Assembly: GCA_026398545.1 (NCBI GenBank)
Contig: JAPLSR010000293.1
Span: 1 to 9,200, forward strand
From: Candidatus Sumerlaeota bacterium
Lineage (GTDB): Bacteria; Sumerlaeota; Sumerlaeia; MWCT01
Reading direction: 5' to 3'
Length of the DNA: 9,200 nucleotides
Shown here piece by piece: positions 1 through 5,356 of the stretch (position 1 is the stretch's first letter; the number at the start of each line of letters is the position of its first letter). The notes beneath the pieces are model-generated. The model was not told the origin of the DNA. It was given only the letters and a program-made list of their open reading frames with translations, and searched no databases. The position numbers were made by a program, and so were the translations under genes.

Positions 1-277
1 TCCCATATTCGAAGCTGAACATCCCGATGAGGAGCGCCAGATACAAGATTGACATCCTCATAACGCCCGCCATGTTCCCGCGGGCAATATGCACATCAAT
101 TGTGACCTTGATGATATAGGGCAGTGCCAGCTCCATCCCGGAAACAAACAGGGAGATGACAATTGCCAGATAAAGGAGGGAGCGGTAAGGTCGGACATAC
201 TGGAAGAGCCGCTTAACCAGCCGCGCATCGTAAGCTTTGCCTAAAACCTCCTCATCATGATACGTATCAACAGGCAT
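1..277 (-). CDS. ABC exporter (MsbA/multidrug type), N-terminal part, cut by window edge
   Basis: Reading leftward from the ATG at 277-275, 92 codons are open to the left edge. The protein begins MPVDTYHDEEVLGKAYDARL and goes on to RLFQYVRPYR. This opening is typical of half-transporters with a fused membrane and ATPase domain (ABCB/MsbA-like exporters), in which it precedes the first helix. Two hydrophobic stretches follow, at about residues 34-55 and 75-90, with a charged amphipathic turn (KVTIDVHIARG) between them, as expected for TM1, the first extracytoplasmic loop and TM2. The ATPase domain lies outside the window. No strong Shine-Dalgarno is visible before the ATG. The family call is fairly sure, but the substrate (lipid, drug or peptide) cannot be told from this part. 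Confidence 0.85.
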   Translation of the reverse strand, partial: MPVDTYHDEEVLGKAYDARLVKRLFQYVRPYRSLLYLAIVISLFVSGMELALPYIIKVTIDVHIARGNMAGVMRMSILYLALLIGMFSFEYG

Positions 278-456
278 TATGAATACTCACAAAAAAAACA
301 TTTCAAGTAATCCGCCGAGAAATAAAATGTGAATAATATAGAAACGAGATGTTGGAGATTAGTCAATATATTCAATAAAAACCCGAAATTATTTATATAC
401 TGATAGTCTACAGTCTAATGCAAAAATAAATAGGACAACCGGGAGAATATTTATCT
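278..456. other. AT-rich intergenic stretch upstream of the ABC exporter
   Basis: This 179-base gap separates the end of the broken TPR gene from the exporter start. It is very AT-rich and holds no convincing ORF. On the minus strand a TTGACT box (366-361) is followed by TCTATA (342-337) at 18 bases and TATATT (340-335) at 20 bases. This is a possible but weak promoter for the exporter, because the spacing to the better -10 is too long. I see no hairpin with a T-run that would end transcription from the genes to the right. Confidence 0.3.
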
Positions 457-915
457 TCAATTTTTATGGATATTAATTGGTACGGGTTCTGAACCAAGGA
501 TTAACAATCGCACATCCTCAATACCTTGAGGAACACTGAAAATAATATCTAAATCAAACTTCCCGCCATATTTTATATATGAGCCACAAAACATTATGAA
601 GCCTTTGGTACCGTCTTTAGAGCCTATTAATATATCCCCCTCACGTAATTCGGGGCTATCTTTGCAAACATGACCACATTCAATCATATCACCATTTGGG
701 ACTAAGAGAAAAATAAATTCATCATTTGCTAATCGGCTGGGTTGGAATGATGTAACTTGTTTATTATTTAATTGAATTTTAAAAATAGCACCCTTGAAAT
801 CACTAAAAGCTGATAATATATACTTTGGATCAGATTGAGGATTAATATTTTCGACTTGTGCGGTTACTTTTAATAGTTGATATACATTCTTTGGTGTGAG
901 TGAAAATTTACTCAA
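457..915 (-). CDS. C-terminal fragment of the broken TPR gene
   Basis: This segment is 152 codons if counted from the TTG at 915-913, which lies three codons after the TAG and in the same frame. It is rich in beta-branched and aromatic residues (FIFLLVPNGD, GGKFDLDIIF, VRLLILGSEP) and looks like a beta-sandwich or Ig-like domain at the end of a secreted protein. I do not recognise a family. There is no ribosome binding site before the TTG, so it is probably untranslated unless the TAG is read through. Confidence 0.35.
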   Translation of the reverse strand: MSKFSLTPKNVYQLLKVTAQVENINPQSDPKYILSAFSDFKGAIFKIQLNNKQVTSFQPSRLANDEFIFLLVPNGDMIECGHVCKDSPELREGDILIGSKDGTKGFIMFCGSYIKYGGKFDLDIIFSVPQGIEDVRLLILGSEPVPINIHKN

Positions 916-924
916 ACCAATTTG

Positions 925-1398
925 CTATGCATAAGGTTCATGCAAAAAGGTTCCCTGAGGTCGTGTGATTTTCCAGATTGGATTTAAGATTTTTGTGCCA
1001 GAAAAAATTTTCTTTTTCAAGGTGTTGAGATCTGCTTTTTCTTCTTCAGTAAAAGAGCCAGATTTAACCGTTTCTGAGACGACTTTAGCTATTGAGGCTA
1101 CACGAAAATCCGATGTGGAAATACACGCCTTGAAATCTCTATGAAGCATCGCCAATGCTAAAGGTTCGCTTTCAACGACAGCCTTTTGAAGCCATGAATA
1201 TTGTTCAGAACTAAGTGATTTATCCTTATTTTTCAAAATACCTCTGAATGTCAGGCAAGCGGATACTGGATTCTCTTTATATTTATCCAATAAATTTAAG
1301 ATTTCTTTTCGTGTTTCCTTATTCCAATTTAGATATTCAGGAAACATCAATGAAATATCCGATGATTTATTTAATAACAATTCTCCCTTTTGGATCAT
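925..1398 (-). CDS. Middle fragment of the broken TPR gene
   Basis: This is 157 codons from an internal ATG to the TAG at 927-925. The open frame actually extends upstream to the TAA at 1464, and those 21 codons complete the TPR. The content is mostly helical and rich in Lys, Glu and Leu (for example DLNTLKKKIF), with no family I recognise. The lack of a Shine-Dalgarno at the ATG argues against independent translation. Confidence 0.35.
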   Translation of the reverse strand: MIQKGELLLNKSSDISLMFPEYLNWNKETRKEILNLLDKYKENPVSACLTFRGILKNKDKSLSSEQYSWLQKAVVESEPLALAMLHRDFKACISTSDFRVASIAKVVSETVKSGSFTEEEKADLNTLKKKIFSGTKILNPIWKITRPQGTFLHEPYA

Positions 1399-1461
1399 TT
1401 GTTGGATTTTTATGACTTCGGGATGATCATAGTGGAGTGATTTTTGCTTGAGGGCGAGGGC

Positions 1462-1680
1462 TTATTTTGCCGCAGCCATTGCCGCAGTATATTCTTTTTC
1501 ATTCCATAATGAGGCGGCTTTTGCGATCAGGGCATTGGCCTGTTTGATGCTTTGATCCTGGGTGGTTGAGGTGGGATTATCTATTTGTGATTGCTGTTGT
1601 GCGTGAATATTGTAGGTAGTCATGGAAAATAAAATTATTATCAGATGAATCTTGTTCATGAGTGTATTTTTCGTTGCCAT
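1462..1680 (-). CDS. N-terminal fragment of the broken TPR gene: signal peptide and half a TPR
   Basis: This piece has 72 codons and ends in TAA. It has a hydrophobic signal sequence with likely cleavage near HA-QQQ, a Ser/Thr/Gln-rich linker, and then the first helix of a TPR (about residues 50-72). Alone it would be an exported peptide ending mid-repeat. It could still be made, but as a stub of the 457-1680 gene rather than an independent protein. Confidence 0.4.
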   Translation of the reverse strand: MATKNTLMNKIHLIIILFSMTTYNIHAQQQSQIDNPTSTTQDQSIKQANALIAKAASLWNEKEYTAAMAAAK

Positions 1681-1699
1681 GCTTTTTTGTAGAGAGATT

Positions 1700-2158
1700 C
1701 TATACCGAACTTAAAAAATTTTTCACGTTGTCAGCGAATTTGGTGTGCACCTTATCAGAATTTACCAGTCCCGGTATCAGTAGTTTTGTATCTATCTGGA
1801 TTGCGTATCCATGAAGAAAATAGTGCCTAAACTTCCGAAATGGTGTGAGAATCTCTTCGAGATCTTTATCAATGAGCAAGGGTAAATTATTTTGCGGTGG
1901 ATCGCAAAATTTCTTTAGTAGCTCAACATGCCAATTCTGACCTGTTGGTATTTTGACACCCCGATACTTGCAAATCCTTAATAAAATTTTCTCAATGCCG
2001 GAATAAATCTGAGATATGAACGCCCCAGCGGCTGTCTTTTCAACATTTGTCGGTTCCTCTCCTTTGATGCTTGGCAAGAGAAGATGTATTTCAGATATGG
2101 TCTGCTTCATGTAATCCAGTTCAATTTCGATTTCTTCTCGCAGTTTTTCACTGTTCAT
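1700..2158 (-). CDS. hepT: HepT-like HEPN ribonuclease toxin
   Basis: The 152-residue product starts at the ATG at 2158-2156, preceded by AAGG six bases upstream. The open frame extends further, to 2371, but that part only shadows the neighbouring gene. The protein is all-helical. It carries the HEPN signature R111-HYFL-H116-G-Y118, the RX4HXY motif that forms the RNase active site of HepT toxins. The rest, including FISQIYSGIEKILLRIC, also fits the family. In characterised type VII systems the partner nucleotidyltransferase adds AMP to the motif Tyr, here Y118, and so disables the RNase. The start overlaps the end of the MntA-like gene by 11 bases, typical of a coupled pair. The motif and partner make the call secure. 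Whether it acts in defence, plasmid-type maintenance or dormancy is not shown. Confidence 0.85.
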   Translation of the reverse strand: MNSEKLREEIEIELDYMKQTISEIHLLLPSIKGEEPTNVEKTAAGAFISQIYSGIEKILLRICKYRGVKIPTGQNWHVELLKKFCDPPQNNLPLLIDKDLEEILTPFRKFRHYFLHGYAIQIDTKLLIPGLVNSDKVHTKFADNVKNFLSSV

Positions 2159-2423
2159 AGATAACCTTGCCCCATTTTTCGATGTGTTCAGTAAACCGGT
2201 TTTTCGGTGTAAGAGGGACAACATCCACCGGTATTTGGAGATACTGTTCAAGTTTTCCCGCCAGTTCAAAAATCTTCCAGCCCTCAACACCCTCACAAGC
2301 AATATCCAGATCACGCGCATTATCGGGATTTTCAGATGCACTTCCAAAAAGAATAATCCGTTTTGCACCAAAATCTATTGCCATTCTGATACTATTTTGA
2401 ATGTGTAAGGCTGTTATCGGCAT
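2148..2423 (-). CDS. mntA: MntA-like minimal nucleotidyltransferase antitoxin
   Basis: This is a 91-residue MNT-fold protein. The segment LFGSASENPDNARDLDIA contains G27-S28 and, nine residues later, the metal-binding pair D38-L-D40. The third acidic residue is probably D67, in IPVDVV. This matches the GS-Xn-DXD signature of MntA antitoxins, which transfer AMP to HepT. A Shine-Dalgarno (GAGG, seven bases before the ATG) supports the start. It lies 35 bases downstream of the lipoprotein stop on the same strand and overlaps hepT by 11 bases, antitoxin first. All expected catalytic acidic residues appear present, so it is probably active. A related role as a stand-alone nucleotidyltransferase is less likely given the adjacent HEPN protein. 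Confidence 0.87.
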   Translation of the reverse strand: MPITALHIQNSIRMAIDFGAKRIILFGSASENPDNARDLDIACEGVEGWKIFELAGKLEQYLQIPVDVVPLTPKNRFTEHIEKWGKVIYEQ

Positions 2424-2458
2424 TCATTAACCTCATAAGGCATGATAAAAAATCACCT

Positions 2459-3085
2459 TTACTTATTCACGTTTGCATGGGCGGATAATTCCTTTGCGGT
2501 GTCCTCAATCAGGCGCCGCAGAGCCCGCTCGGTAGCGCGGGCATATTCGGCGGGCGTGTCAAGTGTAAGATTCTCCCGCGCAGTCATCATTCCCTCCCAG
2601 TGGTAGGTGTTCCGTTCAGAGCCCTGCAGTTCAAGGCTCACCGCGATGTAGGCAGATGGGGGTTCCGTGGTGCGGTCAAGTTCAAAACGCTCCAGCCTGC
2701 CTGTGAGAACCATCGGAAAAAAATCAACGGGGAAGTCTTCAGCCCAGGCGACACGTTTGAAAAGTCCGGCGCTCCTCAACCCCTCAAGAAAGGCGCGTGA
2801 GACCATCTCCTGCGGCGGCTCAGCCCATACCTCATAATCGTTATACTCAATCTCGACGGGGGATATGCGGTAAAGCATCCGCTGTTCAATGAACGATGCG
2901 GTGTCAAAGGGGCGCAGACCCAGACCGATGGCGGACGGTCGGACGGTGGGCGCCGGCGCCGTAGCGACCAACTCATCCTTTAATAAGTAATGGTGAAGGG
3001 CGACCTTCGGTCCACGGCTCAAACAGCCCACCCCCGTCAGAATAAAAGCCAGCGCAAGAAGGGTCGATGCTATTCTATATCTCAT
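2459..3085 (-). CDS. MCE-system auxiliary outer-membrane lipoprotein (PqiC/DUF330-like)
   Basis: I place the start at the ATG at 3085-3083 because GGAGGTGAT lies six bases upstream. The frame is open to an ATG at 3106, but that one lacks such a site. The 208-residue protein begins MRYRIASTLLALAFILTGVGC, with a basic start, a hydrophobic core and a lipobox (GVGC) placing the lipidated Cys at 21. Leu at +2 does not suggest inner-membrane retention, so an outer-membrane anchor is likely. The mature part fits the ABC-transport auxiliary lipoprotein family (PqiC/LetC-like), usually about 190-220 residues and encoded beside MCE proteins. Its likely job is to link the MCE periplasmic bridge to the outer membrane for lipid transfer. 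The family call rests on context plus overall pattern, so it is moderately strong. Confidence 0.75.
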   Translation of the reverse strand: MRYRIASTLLALAFILTGVGCLSRGPKVALHHYLLKDELVATAPAPTVRPSAIGLGLRPFDTASFIEQRMLYRISPVEIEYNDYEVWAEPPQEMVSRAFLEGLRSAGLFKRVAWAEDFPVDFFPMVLTGRLERFELDRTTEPPSAYIAVSLELQGSERNTYHWEGMMTARENLTLDTPAEYARATERALRRLIEDTAKELSAHANVNK

Positions 3086-3091
3086 CCGCTT

Positions 3092-3100
3092 ATCACCTCC
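3092..3100 (-). promoter_or_regulatory. Strong Shine-Dalgarno that sets the lipoprotein start
   Basis: GGAGGTGAT matches the 16S anti-Shine-Dalgarno over nine bases and sits six bases before the ATG at 3085. It begins only a few bases after the stop codon of the MCE gene (TGA 3105-3103), which implies translational coupling of the two. Confidence 0.7.
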
Positions 3101-3102
3101 GT

Positions 3103-4062
3103 TCATTTTTCCGGCGGCCTGCGCCCATACAGCAATATCGATGGGTCGCGCTCAAGGGCGCGGAGCAGGCTTTCCGCAGAGGACAAGGTTGATTGAAGCC
3201 GACGGAGTGTTCGCCGCAGGTCATACTCCACAGCTGAGGCATTCCGTTCCGTGTTTCTGAGAAAAGAATCAAGGGTGGCGGTGGCAGAGGTCAACCGGTC
3301 GGCAAGGGCGTGTATCTTTTTCTGCGTTGTTACAATATCAATTGCCCTTACCCGCTCATTCACGGTATTGATGGCGCGGTCAAGGTCGGGTATCAGGCGG
3401 TTGAGCTGTGTTCTCATGTCGCTGGTTGTCCTGTCTAAGTTGCCCAGGAGTCTGGTGAGACTTGCGGAGACCGCAATGGTCTGGGAGGTGGCATTGTTAG
3501 TGAATCTGGTTATAGCCTCCGAGCTCTCCCTTATCTGTTTGAAAAGGGCTTCAAGGTTTTGCTGGAATCTGGTATCCGGCTCGCCGAGCGCCTTATTGGT
3601 TTTGTTCAGGATTGCGTTCAGACTGTCCAGCATTTGGGGAAAACTCGCGGTGATGTTGGCGATAAAAGAGATTTCAGAAGGTATTGTGGAACCGGGTGGA
3701 ATGATGTGTCCCCGAGGTTCACCGTAAATCTCCACATACACAATCCCCGTGATTCCCCGCAGGGCAAGCCGTGCCCTCATCCCATCCCGCAACTCCGACA
3801 TCCTGTCTTTGCGGATTTTTAATGTGACAAGGACGGAGCCACGCTCTCCAATCTGGATGTCATCCACCTGCCCCACGGGAACGCCGTTAAAACGCACCTC
3901 GCCCCCTTTGTCCATACCCGTCACTGATTCATTGAATATCACATAATAGGTTGAGGTGGGATGTCTCTGCACTCCGGAAATAAGGATGAGGACGAGCAGA
4001 AAAAAGATAAGGGAGGAGATGAGGAAGACCCCGACTTTGACTTTTTGCGCCTGCGTTGCCAT
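3103..4062 (-). CDS. MCE/MlaD family lipid-transport protein
   Basis: This 319-residue protein has a single N-terminal membrane helix at about residues 9-30 (VGVFLISSLIFFLLVLILIS). One MCE domain follows at about 37-125, including the signature GGEVRFNGVPVGQVDDI and the conserved GITGIVYVEI strand. Residues about 130-310 form a long helical, coiled-coil-like tail rich in Asn, Thr and Arg. Plain MlaD is about 180 residues, so this is the longer single-MCE type with a helical extension. MCE proteins form hexameric rings or tubes that carry lipids across the periplasm, driven by an MlaE-type permease and MlaF-type ATPase. Neither of those is in this window. The downstream lipoprotein is coupled, and a pseudokinase lies 149 bases upstream on the same strand. 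The RBS is weak (GGGTAG). Confidence 0.9.
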   Translation of the reverse strand: MATQAQKVKVGVFLISSLIFFLLVLILISGVQRHPTSTYYVIFNESVTGMDKGGEVRFNGVPVGQVDDIQIGERGSVLVTLKIRKDRMSELRDGMRARLALRGITGIVYVEIYGEPRGHIIPPGSTIPSEISFIANITASFPQMLDSLNAILNKTNKALGEPDTRFQQNLEALFKQIRESSEAITRFTNNATSQTIAVSASLTRLLGNLDRTTSDMRTQLNRLIPDLDRAINTVNERVRAIDIVTTQKKIHALADRLTSATATLDSFLRNTERNASAVEYDLRRTLRRLQSTLSSAESLLRALERDPSILLYGRRPPEK

Positions 4063-4211
4063 AACTACCCATACCGCCAGCGGGATAGTTCGTCATTTTT
4101 ATAAAATAAGCGAATAATAAAATTTATTTTCATTCAGTATTTCATCCGGGCGCAAGTAAATTATCATCCACCACGGCACGCTTATGTGGGCTCAACTGTT
4201 GAAGTCGCCTT

Positions 4212-5048
4212 TTATTCTGAGTTTGCGTCAGACAGCGCCGCATTCAGCTCATCCATGAACTCTTTGAGCGAAGAGATGCGCCTTGCGGGATTTTTATCCG
4301 TTGCGCATCCGAGAAGGGTGTCTAATCGTGCCGCCGCCTGTGGTTGAAACCGCTTTAGCGGGGGAAGTTTTTCAGAAAGGCTCCTCACGGCGGTGGCAAT
4401 CAGGGGCTGTCCGGCAAGGGGGAGAGAGCCCGTGAGGAGATAATATGTCAAAATGCCGAGGGGGTATACATAGGACGCGGAGACTAATTCATGTCCGCAC
4501 AGGAGTTCCGGCGGCAATAGCTGTGGACACCCATCTAAGTACCCAAACGAGATAATCTCGGGGAATTTGGCGAGGTTCACAAGGGCAGCGTCTATATAAA
4601 AAACGCGGGACTCATCCTCCAGTATGAAGATGAAGTCGGGTTCTAACTGAAAACGGTGTATATCCTTCTCTAAAAGGAGCTCTGAAATGTCTGATATCTG
4701 TTTAAGGATATTCAACGACGTTCGCGGTGTGAGGGGAGCGCGGGACCTGATAAATTGCGATAGTGAGGGCAAATCCGCATATGGGAAGTGAATCAGGAGT
4801 GCGTCGGGGAGCCGGATGATGTCCGTGGGTGAGACGACTGCCCGTTCCTCCATCAACTGCAGGATGGATGCCTCCTTTTCCATGGTGTCAATCATTGCGC
4901 TGGTGAATTCTTCGGGTAGCGTGGCTGGAGGCATGAATGCCCGCGCGATGACCGGCAGGTCGGCGTCCGGCAGTGTCAGCCGCATGATAAGCCCCAACGG
5001 CCGTCGTGCAAGAATCTCCGCCGATTCATATTCCACCGGGAGAGACAT
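4212..5048 (-). CDS. Degenerate serine/threonine protein kinase-like protein (probable pseudokinase)
   Basis: The 278-residue protein shows the C-lobe pattern of eukaryotic-type kinases. YPLGILTYYLLTGSLP (195-210) corresponds to subdomain IX. LLPPELL (177-183) stands for the APE motif. ATDKNPARRIS (249-259) is the end-of-domain Arg motif. DIHRFQLEPDF (129-139) sits where HRDLKPxN is expected, but the catalytic Asp and the Asn are missing. The DFG position reads IDA (152-154). The ATP-binding Lys of VAxK appears replaced in VIARAF (33-38), and there is no Gly-rich loop. I infer a protein without normal kinase activity, perhaps a scaffold or sensor. No membrane helix is present, so it is cytoplasmic. 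An AGG lies eight bases before the ATG. It is encoded on the same strand as the MCE pair, but the 149-base gap leaves co-transcription open. Confidence 0.7.
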   Translation of the reverse strand: MSLPVEYESAEILARRPLGLIMRLTLPDADLPVIARAFMPPATLPEEFTSAMIDTMEKEASILQLMEERAVVSPTDIIRLPDALLIHFPYADLPSLSQFIRSRAPLTPRTSLNILKQISDISELLLEKDIHRFQLEPDFIFILEDESRVFYIDAALVNLAKFPEIISFGYLDGCPQLLPPELLCGHELVSASYVYPLGILTYYLLTGSLPLAGQPLIATAVRSLSEKLPPLKRFQPQAAARLDTLLGCATDKNPARRISSLKEFMDELNAALSDANSE

Positions 5049-5138
5049 TTTGCCAACCTGTCATATAATCACCTCTGCCATAATAAAGGGCGCAGTGATG
5101 TTGCAAGAAAAGAATACTTCTATCTTAGAGAAACAAAC

Positions 5139-5154
5139 AATCCGCTTGAGGCGG
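5139..5154. repeat. Short palindrome, copy 1 of an AATCCGCCTCAGG-type repeat
   Basis: AATCCGCTTGAGGCGG forms a CCGC/GCGG stem with a five-base loop. It matches the palindrome copies at 6346-6364 and 8059-8077 at 14 of 16 positions of their shared consensus. It lies between divergent genes, so it is not in a terminator position. Confidence 0.45.
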
Positions 5155-5179
5155 GGAGAATAATAAACCACCGGGAGCA

Positions 5180-5247
5180 CGCCGACTTCGCGCTCCGTCG
5201 CCAGAGCTATGGAGCGTCGGCGACCAAAGCAGCCTTTATTTGGCTGC
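5180..5247. repeat. GC-rich inverted repeats, possible alternative hairpins
   Basis: CGCCGAC (5180-5186) pairs with GTCGGCG (5216-5222). CGCTCC (5191-5196) pairs with GGAGCG (5211-5216). GTCGCC (5197-5202) can instead pair with GGCGAC (5219-5224). A separate hairpin, GCAGCC (5229-5234) with GGCTGC (5242-5247), follows with a seven-base loop. Some of these pairings exclude each other. There is no T-run after them on either strand, so a simple terminator is unlikely. Confidence 0.5.
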
Positions 5248-5294
5248 GACGGCTGAAGGGGAAACACGGGGAGGGAATGATTGCAGGTATCTGG

Positions 5295-5323
5295 TTGACA
5301 GAAAAATCCGATAGCGGGACAAT
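5295..5323 (+). promoter_or_regulatory. Sigma-70-like promoter for the deacetylase gene
   Basis: A perfect -35 box TTGACA (5295-5300) is followed after exactly 17 bases by GACAAT (5318-5323), which matches TATAAT at four of six positions. Transcription would begin near 5330, giving a leader of about 27 bases that includes the AAGGA ribosome binding site before the ATG at 5357. Confidence 0.5.
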
Positions 5324-5356
5324 TCAAATTATCTCAACAAGAAAGGATGGATAATT

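Larger units (their letters stand above)
457..1680 (-). pseudogene. Secreted TPR-containing protein gene broken by two in-frame stop codons
   Basis: From the ATG at 1680-1678 a single reading frame of 408 codons runs to the TAA at 457. It is interrupted only by TAA at 1464-1462 (codon 73) and TAG at 927-925 (codon 252). The start encodes a signal peptide (MNKIHLIIILFSM to HAQQQ; the second Met, at 1659, may be the true start). The segment NEKEYTAAMAAAK is followed by the TAA and then by ALALKQKSLHYDHPEV. Together they make one TPR unit of the ALALxEKxLGxDHP type, so the stop sits inside a motif. The second stop also falls inside continuous protein-like sequence. No Shine-Dalgarno precedes the internal ATG (1398) or TTG (915). 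The gene begins 19 bases after hepT. I infer a decayed gene. Stop-codon readthrough is possible but needs two different stops to be read. The C-terminal part is not recognised. Confidence 0.7.
5049..5356. other. Divergent intergenic region with hairpins and promoter
   Basis: This 308-base region separates the leftward pseudokinase gene from the rightward deacetylase gene. From left to right it holds a strong Shine-Dalgarno with a 12-codon mini-ORF overlapping the pseudokinase start (5064-5026), a short palindrome (5139-5154), a GC-rich set of inverted repeats (5180-5247) and a TTGACA promoter facing right (5295-5323). An 88-codon minus-strand frame crosses it (5327-5061), but its composition and lack of any recognisable domain suggest it is not a gene. 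Confidence 0.5.

Noticed and set aside
457..1680. Alternative genetic code as the reason for the in-frame TAA and TAG
   Set aside because: TAA ends the pseudokinase and lipoprotein genes and TAG ends the hepT and DUF72 genes at the expected family lengths, so both are used as stops in this genome.
2159..2371. N-terminal extension of the HepT reading frame up to 2371
   Set aside because: It overlaps the MntA gene in another frame. The HEPN-like protein begins at the ATG at 2158, which has a Shine-Dalgarno.
3086..3106. Upstream ATG (3106) for the lipoprotein, giving an ATGA overlap with the MCE gene
   Set aside because: The GGAGGTGAT site lies inside this extension and is correctly spaced for the ATG at 3085, which also gives a standard-length lipoprotein signal.
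3251..3946. Plus-strand ORFs opposite the MCE gene
   Set aside because: They are antisense shadows of a gene with a clear membrane helix and MCE signature, and their products look unlike proteins.
5180..5247. CRISPR array
   Set aside because: The repeats are inverted arms of hairpins, with no regularly spaced direct repeats and no cas gene nearby.
5061..5327. 88-codon minus-strand ORF in the divergent intergenic region
   Set aside because: It runs across the hairpin cluster and the TTGACA promoter, shows no recognisable domain, and ends over the Shine-Dalgarno of the mini-ORF before the pseudokinase.
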